Shown piece after piece: positions 43,037 to 50,194 of a DNA stretch of 64,000 nucleotides. Position 1 is the first letter of the stretch, and each line of letters opens with the position of its first letter. The notes below the pieces were generated by a model. That model ran no database searches. It was not told the DNA's origin and saw nothing but the letters and a program-made list of their open reading frames with translations. The translations under genes were made by a program, and so were the position numbers. Location: the NCBI RefSeq assembly GCF_014196715.1, contig NZ_JACIEF010000003.1:959874-1023873 (forward strand). The letters run 5' to 3'. The stretch is from Pedobacter zeae. GTDB taxonomy: Bacteria; Bacteroidota; Bacteroidia; Sphingobacteriales; Sphingobacteriaceae.

Positions 43037-44023
43037 TTACCGCGCTTTGCCCGGGCTTATCCCAAATTTTTTGCTAAAAGCAGTACTGAAATGTTGTACC
43101 GAAGAATAACCGAGCTCATCTGAAATGCTTTTGATGTCTTTACTGTTGTCTGCTAATAATTCTTTGGCTTTCATGAGTTTATAATCGCTTAAATAGCCAA
43201 AAACAGTATTTTTAAACACTTCCTTAAAGCCATGCTTTAGTTTAAACTCGTTTATGCCGGCCGTTTTTGCCAGTTCGGCTAAAGATGGCGGATGGTTTGC
43301 ATTGGCCAGCAGGTATTCTCGGGCGTAATGGATTCTTTCCTTATCGTAAGCCCTAAGCACAGGACGCTCCGTTTTTTTTGCAGCTTCTTCAAAAGCCTGG
43401 GCCTGCAGGGCCAGTAATTCCAGGCATTTAGACTGAAGAAACAATAATTTTAAGCCACCTGTAAAATGACAGTTCATAATATCATTAATGCAGCTGTGCA
43501 TGGCCAGGGTTATGGGCAGGTTCTCTGATGAAATTTCTACCGAACGGCCATTCATAATATTTTCTGCAAAACTCTTTAACAGCATGCTGCTTTCGCTTGT
43601 TAAATCAATAAAACGTGACCTTTCGAAATTTATCTCAAAAAATTTGTGCTGATTCCGGGTATCAAATTCGGCCGTCCCGTCAAAGTCGGGGCTGTAAATA
43701 ATGTTATGCTGGTTGGCTTTAATATCCAGGCGTTTATTGGTGAGGTAGTTTTCCATAATGCCACCGCCGGTAAGCGAGAAGTGTAGCTCTACCATATCAG
43801 GTTCATCAAAAGATTTAACGCGAAGGCGGCTTTGTCTTACCATCACATCGCCATAAACAATATAAATCCCCGAAAAAGCGATCTGTACAATCTCTGCATC
43901 GCCAAAAGGGAAACTGTATTTTTCCCTCCTTTCGGTTACCATTGGCTGATTAAACTGAGAAATGTCGAACTTACTTCCTACAACATAGTATTTATTATCG
44001 CTATCGTAAATGTTTAAGGCCAT
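43037..44023 (-). CDS. AraC-family transcriptional regulator
   Basis: A 328-residue protein with an N-terminal ligand-binding-like region (about 1-200, no recognised cofactor motif) and a C-terminal AraC DNA-binding domain of two helix-turn-helix motifs (about 228-328; LAELAKTAGINEFKLKHGFK, and IKSISDELGYSSVQHFSTAF). It is divergent from the siderophore-interacting flavoprotein gene. Two 17-bp direct repeats 21 bp apart lie between them, the first beginning three bases before this gene's ATG, so it probably controls both genes. AraC/flavoprotein pairs of this kind are common near iron-uptake genes. Confidence 0.95.
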   Translation of the reverse strand: MALNIYDSDNKYYVVGSKFDISQFNQPMVTERREKYSFPFGDAEIVQIAFSGIYIVYGDVMVRQSRLRVKSFDEPDMVELHFSLTGGGIMENYLTNKRLDIKANQHNIIYSPDFDGTAEFDTRNQHKFFEINFERSRFIDLTSESSMLLKSFAENIMNGRSVEISSENLPITLAMHSCINDIMNCHFTGGLKLLFLQSKCLELLALQAQAFEEAAKKTERPVLRAYDKERIHYAREYLLANANHPPSLAELAKTAGINEFKLKHGFKEVFKNTVFGYLSDYKLMKAKELLADNSKDIKSISDELGYSSVQHFSTAFSKKFGISPGKAR

Positions 44024-44025
44024 AA

Positions 44026-44063
44026 AATCCTTTTGATATAAACTTTAATCCTTTTGATATAAA
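44026..44063. promoter_or_regulatory. Two 17-bp direct repeats, probable AraC operator
   Basis: AATCCTTTTGATATAAA occurs at 44026-44042 and again at 44047-44063, perfectly conserved and exactly 21 bp apart start-to-start, two helical turns. The second copy ends 21 bp before the -7 box of the flavoprotein gene, as expected for an activator next to the -33 region; the first lies against the araC start codon, suited to autorepression. Confidence 0.8.
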
Positions 44064-44084
44064 AAGACCGGTTTATTAGACAAT

Positions 44085-44092
44085 TAATTTTG
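44085..44092 (+). promoter_or_regulatory. -7 promoter box of the flavoprotein gene
   Basis: TAATTTTG at 44085-44092, 27 bases before ATG 44120. It rules out the in-frame start at 44090, which would lie inside the box. Confidence 0.55.
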
Positions 44093-44119
44093 TTCAAAGT
44101 TACTAAACAAAAGAATACG

Positions 44120-44854
44120 ATGCCTAAATCACCTTCATGGCTGAACAATACAACGGAAACCGAAGTCAGCAATAAAACATTTCATGTAGAAGTTGCAGAA
44201 ATCAAAATGTTAAGCAGCAACTTAAAGTGCGTTACCTTTAAAGGCGATTTTTTTGATGCCGGATTTATACCGGGAAACGTGGTGCTTTTTAAGGTAAGCG
44301 CCAACGATTACCGCCATTATACTTTATCGGCTTTTGATCAGGAAAAAGATACCTGCAAGGTTATTTTTTATTTAAACCAGCAGGGCCCGGGTTATAATTT
44401 TGCGGTTAATATCCAAAATGGCGATCGTTTGGAACTGATAGCCGATTGTGCCAGGGTAAAATATAACGAAGCGTCTAATCAACATTTTTTCTTTGGCGAT
44501 GAAACCAGCATGGGGCTGTACGAATCGTTAGGGAAAAAAGCAGTTGATGAGGAAGTAGAGTATTTTGGTATATTGGAATTGCAGGAAGAAAATTTTGATT
44601 CGGTTAATCACCTCAACCTGTTAATTGATGTGGTGCCGTCAGATTTGAGTGCTCCCGCAAAAAATGCCATCACCTGGATGGACAATATGCACCCCCTCTG
44701 CTGGAACATGTGGCAAAATGCGACCTTTTACCTCACCGGAAGATCAAAATCGGTACAGCAGTTTAAAAAATACCTTAAACAACGAGGGGTACGTTTTAGC
44801 CAATTGGTTACTATGCCATACTGGGAACTTGGTAAGGTTGGCGGTGGAGCTTAA
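44120..44854 (+). CDS. Siderophore-interacting FAD-binding protein (ViuB-like)
   Basis: A 244-residue flavoprotein of the siderophore-interacting family, which reduces ferric siderophores in the cytoplasm to release iron. The FAD-binding motif RHYTLS is at 65-70 after the beta-barrel segment FIPGNVVLFKVSANDYR, and the C-terminal NAD(P)H-domain part includes FFFGDETSMGLYESL and ATFYLTGRSKSVQQFKKYL. It is divergent from the AraC regulator. No siderophore synthesis gene or obvious siderophore receptor is adjacent; the receptors at 38 kb and 53 kb are only candidates. Confidence 0.9.
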   Translation: MPKSPSWLNNTTETEVSNKTFHVEVAEIKMLSSNLKCVTFKGDFFDAGFIPGNVVLFKVSANDYRHYTLSAFDQEKDTCKVIFYLNQQGPGYNFAVNIQNGDRLELIADCARVKYNEASNQHFFFGDETSMGLYESLGKKAVDEEVEYFGILELQEENFDSVNHLNLLIDVVPSDLSAPAKNAITWMDNMHPLCWNMWQNATFYLTGRSKSVQQFKKYLKQRGVRFSQLVTMPYWELGKVGGGA

Positions 44855-44869
44855 AATTACAGGACGAAA

Positions 44870-44918
44870 TAGTTGAAGATAACCGTTTGTACCATAATCG
44901 TTTTGTTATCTTCAACTA
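44870..44918. repeat. 14-bp perfect inverted repeat between convergent genes
   Basis: TAGTTGAAGATAAC (44870-44883) and GTTATCTTCAACTA (44905-44918) are perfect arms over 21 nt. The right arm contains the stop codon of the minus-strand DUF3078 gene. It is placed to act as a terminator, but no T-run follows. Confidence 0.65.
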
Positions 44919-45923
44919 CCTTGGGAAGGTAAAAGCGAAACCCAGCGCCAGGGTTTGATTGGCCTGTATTTTATTCGTATCCATATCGGTATCGAACAAC
45001 AATACACCGGTTAAGCTGGTATTCATAAAGCGGTTGATTTTTGCCGTTAGTGCAATATCCAGCCTGTGGTCAATTTTACTAGGCTTAAAATCTTCATAAG
45101 GTATAAACATGGCATACCTCGCTTTTAGGTTGGTATTGGTAAAAATATCTTTATCAATTGCACTTACAATCTGAAAAGCCAGTTCATTTTTGATTTTTTT
45201 GCCTTTGTCTACCGCGTATGCTTGAGTTTTACCTTTTTCGTAAACTGCAGTATCGAGTACAAAGGTCTGCCTGGCGGTACCTGTACCAATTCGAGTAGAG
45301 AAGTACTTAACAGGTTTATACTCAAAACCGATTGATTCAGTTAAGTAACCCGGGGCCATAAATTTGGAAATCAGAACCTGCTGTTCGTCCCCGTTTCCAT
45401 CTCTGTAATACCTGAAACCTTTGTCAAATTGCGATTCGAAACTTACTGATCCAAAGAAGAACCAACTTTTCGACAATTGAAAAGAGCCCTTGTTATCCCA
45501 AAAAATACGGTCGTTGGTTTTCTTTTGCAGCTGGTCTTTGTTTTTGATTTTTCCATACTGTAAAACCACTTCGCTAATATAACTATAACTGTTTTTGCTA
45601 TACTCTGCCTTCCAGTTAACCAAACCGCCAACGGCTACCGAGTTGGTACCCCCGCCCTTCCAGTTATTGCTAAACTGTGCCTGGTTAATATTTACGCCGA
45701 TACTGGTTTTGGTTTTCCAGTAATTGATTTTTGCATTAACTACCAAAGGTTTGATTTTTACCGGCTCAAAGTTTAACGGGCCCTGCCTGCTTGGCAGCGG
45801 ACTGCGTTTTAACTTAATGTTCATGTTTTTGGTATTGATCGGAATAGTATCAATCTCCTGTGCATGTAATTGGTTAGAGCAGAAAGTTAGAATCAGGATG
45901 ATGGCAGCTAAACAGTTCTTCAT
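44916..45923 (-). CDS. DUF3078 domain outer-membrane-type protein
   Basis: A 335-residue exported protein (signal peptide about 1-21, ending LHAQ) of the DUF3078 family. After a short Pro/Lys linker (LKRSPLPSRQGPLNFEP) come many amphipathic strands ending LALGFAFTFPR, with a terminal aromatic/Arg typical of outer-membrane barrels. Function is unknown. It is convergent with the flavoprotein gene. Whether it belongs with the neighbouring iron genes cannot be told. Confidence 0.88.
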   Translation of the reverse strand: MKNCLAAIILILTFCSNQLHAQEIDTIPINTKNMNIKLKRSPLPSRQGPLNFEPVKIKPLVVNAKINYWKTKTSIGVNINQAQFSNNWKGGGTNSVAVGGLVNWKAEYSKNSYSYISEVVLQYGKIKNKDQLQKKTNDRIFWDNKGSFQLSKSWFFFGSVSFESQFDKGFRYYRDGNGDEQQVLISKFMAPGYLTESIGFEYKPVKYFSTRIGTGTARQTFVLDTAVYEKGKTQAYAVDKGKKIKNELAFQIVSAIDKDIFTNTNLKARYAMFIPYEDFKPSKIDHRLDIALTAKINRFMNTSLTGVLLFDTDMDTNKIQANQTLALGFAFTFPR

Positions 45924-46016
45924 TGTTACAAAGAAAAAGAAAAATTTTAGAGATAAAAAGCATTTAACAAAATGATTGGCAGATTGACAATAGAAATGGT
46001 GCTGAAAATAATGCCG

Positions 46017-46340
46017 TTAGATCTTTGCAATCCACCCATACCAATGTCCGGTTCTGAGGTAATCAAGATCGGTTTCATGATCGTAGGCTTCTTTTTCGAA
46101 AATAATATTGCGATAGGCCCTATTATGGTTGCGGTATTTAAAAAGATTAATGAGGTAGTTAAAAAAATAGAAGATGTAAAAGGGGAAAACAAGTAGTTCT
46201 AACTGCTGGCGCAGGTGAATTTTTTCGTGGTTAATCATTTCCATATCTTTTTTAAACCTTTCTGATTTTAGCAATATAAAAGGAAATATGGCCATGCCGG
46301 CCGCCGGAAGTTTTTTAATGATGATAATTGGCGCCCTCAC
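46017..46340 (-). CDS. Mini HExxH membrane protein (M56-like fold fragment)
   Basis: A 107-residue protein with the zinc-peptidase motif HEKIH (38-42) followed by a hydrophobic segment (about 48-66, LELLVFPFYIFYFFNYLINL) and Glu84 in FEKEAY, which could be the third metal ligand. The order HExxH-TM-E resembles the core of BlaR1/M56 peptidases, but the rest of that family is missing. Proteins like this recur in Bacteroidota, without known function. Its start overlaps the stop of the upstream regulatory-domain gene by 4 bp, so the two are translationally coupled. Confidence 0.82.
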   Translation of the reverse strand: MRAPIIIIKKLPAAGMAIFPFILLKSERFKKDMEMINHEKIHLRQQLELLVFPFYIFYFFNYLINLFKYRNHNRAYRNIIFEKEAYDHETDLDYLRTGHWYGWIAKI

Positions 46341-47089
46341 AGTTTATCGATGGTTATTTTGGGCAGTTTAGGTAATTGCAGTGCCTTCGGGTTTAACTTG
46401 TAACTTTTATAAGCATTCCGGATAAACTGGTTGAAAGAATAATCTGTTGCATCGAGCACAAACTGGTAGGTTGGACGGTACTGCTGCATAAAATCGGTCA
46501 GTTCATCACCTTGTATGCCCAATACCTGCCGCACCAGGTTGGCGTTGAAACGGTAATCGATCAGATCTTCGCGGTAATCTTTTTCGAGGATTTTTTGCAG
46601 GTGGCGTGCATTTCTTCCCTGTCGGCTCAACAGGTTGTAAATGGCATCGATACCCAAGCCTACCCCACCATTGCCGAGGTTTAATAAATCTTTGCTACTG
46701 CCTTTCATGGTTTGATAACGGTATTCCTGCACATTTTTTTCGTAGAGCTGCTGCGGGGTTAACCTTTTCTGCTGGATTACCACATCCCGCAACCTGATCC
46801 CTAATGTTTTTAACTGAAAGTACATGGCGGTTTGCCCCTTAAACACCATCGTATCTACCCCATAGCCCGATAAAGCGGCAACCAAAGTATCGCCCGGAAT
46901 GGCAAAGGTGCTAAACTCTCCTTTTGTATTGTTGTATAAACCATCGCCGGTGCGAATGTTGTAAATGTAAACCTTGGCCAGGCGTTGTTTGGTTTCTTTT
47001 TCAATAACAATTCCCTGCACAGGTTTTGTTTGTGCGTATAACAGCTTAGAGAGCCCTGTAAGAAGAATAAAGGTGAAAAAAAATCTCAT
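46337..47089 (-). CDS. Secreted carboxypeptidase-like regulatory domain protein
   Basis: A 250-residue exported protein (signal peptide about 1-19) with a CarboxypepD_reg-like beta-sandwich (about 22-105; VQGIVIEKETKQRLAKVYIY, NNTKGEFSTFAIPGDTLVAA) and a helical C-terminal region (about 110-250) containing YNLLSRQGRNARHLQKIL. Similar architecture, one sandwich then helices, is seen at 21276. It overlaps the mini HExxH gene by 4 bp, suggesting a two-gene operon. A TAGTTTTG box seven bases before the ATG gives a near-leaderless transcript. Confidence 0.85.
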   Translation of the reverse strand: MRFFFTFILLTGLSKLLYAQTKPVQGIVIEKETKQRLAKVYIYNIRTGDGLYNNTKGEFSTFAIPGDTLVAALSGYGVDTMVFKGQTAMYFQLKTLGIRLRDVVIQQKRLTPQQLYEKNVQEYRYQTMKGSSKDLLNLGNGGVGLGIDAIYNLLSRQGRNARHLQKILEKDYREDLIDYRFNANLVRQVLGIQGDELTDFMQQYRPTYQFVLDATDYSFNQFIRNAYKSYKLNPKALQLPKLPKITIDKL

Positions 47090-47096
47090 CAGGTTA

Positions 47097-47104
47097 CAAA
47101 ACTA
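47097..47104 (-). promoter_or_regulatory. -7 promoter box of the regulatory-domain/mini-HExxH operon
   Basis: Minus-strand bases 47104-47097 read TAGTTTTG, an exact TAnnTTTG match, seven bases from the ATG at 47089. Confidence 0.48.
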
Positions 47105-47137
47105 CAAATATCTGGCAGGCAATGTTTGTACTTAACA

Positions 47138-47980
47138 TTATTTAACCTTAAGTACCTGGCCTAATTTAATCCCATCTGTAGTTATTCCATTCAGCATTTT
47201 TAACTGATCAACGGTTAAGTTAAAACGTTTTGAAATATTATACAAGGTATCGCCCTTAACTACCGTATAGGTGCCGTCAGGAACAATTGGTTTTGCACCA
47301 GGGGGAGGTGTATCAACCGGTGTAAATTTTGCTTTTTCCTGTGGAATATTTTGATTGATCTCTGTAAAAACCCTGTCTTCTCTTGCAATTTTCTGTTTTT
47401 CACTTTCAGGTTGATCGTATTGATAAAGCTGGTATTTCTCGATGGTATTGATCAGCAGGTCGGGATATTTAGGATTAGTGGCATAGCCGGCTGTTTTTAA
47501 GCCCTGCGCCCAACTTTTATAATCGTTTTTATCCAGCTGGAAAAGAAAACTGTAGCGTTTGCGTTTTAGAAAATCGGAATGATCCCTGAACGATTCGCGG
47601 GCATCTTTATAAACCCTGAAACAATCGTTTTTTTGGTCATCGTCACGGAAATAGTTTTTTCCTTTCCAATCTGATGTACACTTAATGCCAAAGTGGTTAT
47701 TGGCATACTTAGCCAGATCGCTGTTGCCACTGCCCGACTCCAAAATCCCCTGCGCCAGCGTAATGCTGGCGGGTATGCCATAGACATTCATTTCTTCTAT
47801 TGCTACGCCTTTAAATTCGTCGATATAACTTAAAGTATTATAACTTTTGTAACTATTGTTGTTTGCTTTATTGGCTTCTTTTTCAATCTGTTTATTGTTT
47901 CTCGAAAATTTTCTGGTGCCACATGAGCTTAAAAAAACAAGGGTAGCTGCAATTAGAAGGTAATAATGGGTTGAACGCAT
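47138..47980 (-). CDS. Glucosaminidase-domain lipoprotein with LysM
   Basis: Peptidoglycan hydrolase of 280 residues. It starts with a lipoprotein signal (LVFLSSC, Cys20), then a GH73-type glucosaminidase domain (about 60-195) with ITLAQGILESGSGNSDLAKY (Glu81 the likely catalytic acid) and NHFGIKC, and ends in one LysM domain (about 231-279; TYTVVKGDTLYNISKRFN) that binds glycan. A related gene lies 82 bp upstream on the same strand, so this is a tandem pair, one lipid-anchored and one secreted. Confidence 0.93.
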   Translation of the reverse strand: MRSTHYYLLIAATLVFLSSCGTRKFSRNNKQIEKEANKANNNSYKSYNTLSYIDEFKGVAIEEMNVYGIPASITLAQGILESGSGNSDLAKYANNHFGIKCTSDWKGKNYFRDDDQKNDCFRVYKDARESFRDHSDFLKRKRYSFLFQLDKNDYKSWAQGLKTAGYATNPKYPDLLINTIEKYQLYQYDQPESEKQKIAREDRVFTEINQNIPQEKAKFTPVDTPPPGAKPIVPDGTYTVVKGDTLYNISKRFNLTVDQLKMLNGITTDGIKLGQVLKVK

Positions 47981-48062
47981 ATGGGGTTAATTGTTAATCG
48001 GTTAATTGTGAACTGAATAAGGTTAATTGTAAAATTCTGCTTTGGGCTCATAAATGCAAGAC

Positions 48063-48737
48063 TCAAAACTTCAACTTTTGTCCTGGTTTTAAATTTGCTT
48101 TTTTAATGCCGTTTTTCTGCATCAGTTTTTTAACCGTAGTACCTTTCTTTTTGGCAATGGTACTGAGGTTATCTCCAGGTTTTACCGTATAAGTTTTGGT
48201 TGTTCTTTTGCTCCTGCTATGGCGACTTACCGGTGAGGCGTAGACAGGTTCTTCATAACCTTCCGGCCTTTCGTCATATTGGTAAAGCTCATATTTTTTG
48301 ATCAGTCCGATTACCTGGTTTGCCCAGGTTCTGCTACGGGCATAACCACAGCTTCTGATGCCGTAAGCCCAACCCTTATAATCGTATTGATCATATTTTT
48401 TAAAAAGATTGTTGAAAGGTTCGCGGGTTTCCATGATTTCGACAAAATGACTGTAAGACTCGTCGGCATTTAAATAATCGCGATATGAAGAACGGATTTC
48501 TGCACTGTTGTTGGGCCCTTTTACCCCGAAATGGTTGTTAAGGTGTTGTGCAATTTTACTGTTTCCAGAAGCCGATTCGTGTATGGCAACCGCTAAGATA
48601 ATACTCGCCGGAATTTTGTGGTCGCGCATTAAACCCTGTGCATATTCTACATGTTCTGCAATATATTCGTCTGTATCTTGGGCTTTAACAGCAATTCCTG
48701 TTAAAAGGAACAGACAAAAAGTTAAGATTTTCTTCAT
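48063..48737 (-). CDS. Secreted glucosaminidase-domain protein with LysM
   Basis: From ATG 48737 the protein has 224 residues, beginning with the signal peptide MKKILTFCLFLLTGIAVKAQ. The glucosaminidase domain (about 25-150) has SIILAVAIHESASGNSKIAQ (Glu54) and NNHFGVKG; the C-terminus is a LysM domain (about 178-223; TYTVKPGDNLSTIAKKKGTT). The longer start at 48803 was rejected because it would put 22 residues before the signal and run into an inverted repeat. It is the paralogue of the gene at 47138 but lacks a lipobox. Confidence 0.93.
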   Translation of the reverse strand: MKKILTFCLFLLTGIAVKAQDTDEYIAEHVEYAQGLMRDHKIPASIILAVAIHESASGNSKIAQHLNNHFGVKGPNNSAEIRSSYRDYLNADESYSHFVEIMETREPFNNLFKKYDQYDYKGWAYGIRSCGYARSRTWANQVIGLIKKYELYQYDERPEGYEEPVYASPVSRHSRSKRTTKTYTVKPGDNLSTIAKKKGTTVKKLMQKNGIKKANLKPGQKLKF

Positions 48738-48764
48738 AATTTTTTGGTTAATAGACCCATGGTT

Positions 48765-48805
48765 TAATGGTTGATAGCCTTGGCTTATAAGGCTATCAAC
48801 CATTA
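48765..48805. repeat. 15-bp perfect inverted repeat after the O-methyltransferase gene
   Basis: TAATGGTTGATAGCC (48765-48779) and GGCTATCAACCATTA (48791-48805) over an 11-nt loop. It lies between the methyltransferase stop and the glucosaminidase start on the minus strand; the text resembles the TGGTTGATGG repeat near 30645. Confidence 0.65.
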
Positions 48806-48819
48806 ACTATATGCCATCA

Positions 48820-49455
48820 TCAGTTCTTCCTGATCACAAACAAACCATCGCGAACAGGTAATATTAATTTCTCAACCCGTTCATCTGCAGCGATTTTATC
48901 ATTAAAACTAGTAATATTTCTAGTGTCTTTATCCTGTTTCTCCTGAAGTACTTTTCCACTCCATAATACGTTATCCACAACGATTATTCCTCCAGGGCGA
49001 ACACGTTCAAAAATAAGATCGTAATAGGTACCGTTGTTTTTCTTATCGGCATCGATAAAAACGAGGTCGAAAACATCGTCCAAATCATTTAAAGTGATGC
49101 TGGCATCACCCAAGATGTACTTAATCTGATCGTTGTAGGCTGATTTCGCGAAATTGCTGCGCACCATATCCTCCAATTCCACATTAATGTCTAGTGTGTA
49201 TAAAATTCCGTCGGGGGTTAAGCCTTCGGCCAGGCAAAGGGTAGCATAACCGGTAAAAGTGCCGATTTCTAAAATCCTTTTAGGCGAAACCATTTTACTC
49301 AGCAGGCTAAGTACCCGGCCCTGATAATGGCCGGAAAGCATGCGGGGCATTAAAACTTTCAGGTTGGTTTCGCGGTCGATATGCTGCAGCAGTTCACTTT
49401 CAGGCTCGCAATAGGTTAGCAGTAAATCTTGTAAATCGTCGTTTATCAGGCTCAT
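48820..49455 (-). CDS. Class I SAM-dependent O-methyltransferase
   Basis: A 211-residue O-methyltransferase of the catechol/caffeoyl-CoA type. SAM-binding motif ILEIGTFTGY is at 61-70 and the metal/Asp motif VFIDADKKN at 132-140, followed by GGIIVVDNVLWSG. Substrate unknown; bacterial members often methylate catechols or wobble uridine (TrmR type). I chose ATG 49455 because the family sequence starts there and the frame upstream runs into ruvX. It lies 7 bp after ruvX and is likely co-transcribed with it. Confidence 0.92.
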   Translation of the reverse strand: MSLINDDLQDLLLTYCEPESELLQHIDRETNLKVLMPRMLSGHYQGRVLSLLSKMVSPKRILEIGTFTGYATLCLAEGLTPDGILYTLDINVELEDMVRSNFAKSAYNDQIKYILGDASITLNDLDDVFDLVFIDADKKNNGTYYDLIFERVRPGGIIVVDNVLWSGKVLQEKQDKDTRNITSFNDKIAADERVEKLILPVRDGLFVIRKN

Positions 49456-49462
49456 TTGTTGG

Positions 49463-49879
49463 TTATAAACGGTTACTTTCCATAAAATATTGTAAAATGA
49501 TGGTCGCGGCAATGGTATCTACCCTTTCTTTGTCCCGCCGGTCGTGCTTTTTCAGGCCGCTTTGCATAATGGCCTCATGTGCCATTTTGGAGGTAAAGCG
49601 CTCATCAACCCAATGCCGTGGAATATCGGGGAACGATTTCTTTAAAAGCGTGGCAAAACCTTTTACATGTTGTGCCGAATCAGAAGGTGTGCCGTCCATT
49701 TGTTTGGGATCGCCAATAACAAAAGCGTCAACCTGCTCTTTAAGCAGGTATTTTTTGAGGTACTCGATCACATCTTTGGGGTGCACGGTATCCAAACCGG
49801 TTGCAATAATCTGCAAAGGATCTGTTACCGCCATGCCGATGCGTTTGGTACCGTAATCAAAAGCTAAAATCCTGGCCAT
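49463..49879 (-). CDS. ruvX: Holliday junction resolvase-like RuvX (YqgF)
   Basis: RNase H-fold protein of 138 residues, involved in 16S rRNA 5'-end maturation in E. coli; the resolvase name is historical. Motifs are ILAFDYGTKRIGMAVTD (4-20), GDPKQMDGT, VDERFTSKMA and the end HDRRDKERVDTIAA with its acidic residues. Length is normal. The methyltransferase gene starts 7 bp downstream. Confidence 0.96.
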   Translation of the reverse strand: MARILAFDYGTKRIGMAVTDPLQIIATGLDTVHPKDVIEYLKKYLLKEQVDAFVIGDPKQMDGTPSDSAQHVKGFATLLKKSFPDIPRHWVDERFTSKMAHEAIMQSGLKKHDRRDKERVDTIAATIILQYFMESNRL

Positions 49880-50194
49880 AAATGTAAGCGTTGGGTGTTT
49901 GGCGTAAAGCGCTGCCCCATCTTTAAATTTTAAAAGTTCAAAGGTAAGGTTTTTTAGGAAATGGATTTTGAGGCAAAAAGGCCTCCTCAGCGCTTATCTA
50001 AACCCTATTGCAGCGGCATCCCCAAATTTCAATTTGGGATATAGCGGAAAGAGGGACCGAACCGGACAAAAGCGTAACCGGAGCCTGTTTTTCTAAAAAA
50101 CAAAATGTCTTTTTAATCTAAAAAATGCAGCTTCTGAAACAAGTTCAGAATGACGAGGCTGCGAATCTCATATCTATTTCTTATTTTGCACCAA
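49880..50194. other. 315-bp non-coding region with hairpins and a repeat copy
   Basis: No gene is supported. It holds GAGGCAAAAAGGCCTC (about 49970-49985), a CCCAAATTTCAATTTGGG hairpin (50021-50038), the string TATAGCGGAAAGAGGGACCG at about 50040-50059, and palindromic repeat copy E at 50131-50157 (CTTCTGAAACAAGTTCAGAA) just before holB. A TATTTTG sequence (50182-50188) is one base short of a -7 box for holB. Confidence 0.55.
50131..50157 (-). repeat. Dispersed palindromic repeat, copy E
   Basis: Reverse-strand copy of the palindrome, reading GTCATTCTGAACTTGTTTCA on the minus strand. It is immediately upstream of holB. Confidence 0.65.

Noticed and set aside
44090..44119. Upstream start for the siderophore-interacting protein
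   Set aside because: It lies within the TAATTTTG promoter box.
45972..46196. A 74-codon plus-strand frame with hydrophobic segments
   Set aside because: It lies opposite the mini HExxH gene and its upstream gap, and has no recognisable homology. The minus-strand reading has a clear motif and a coupled neighbour.
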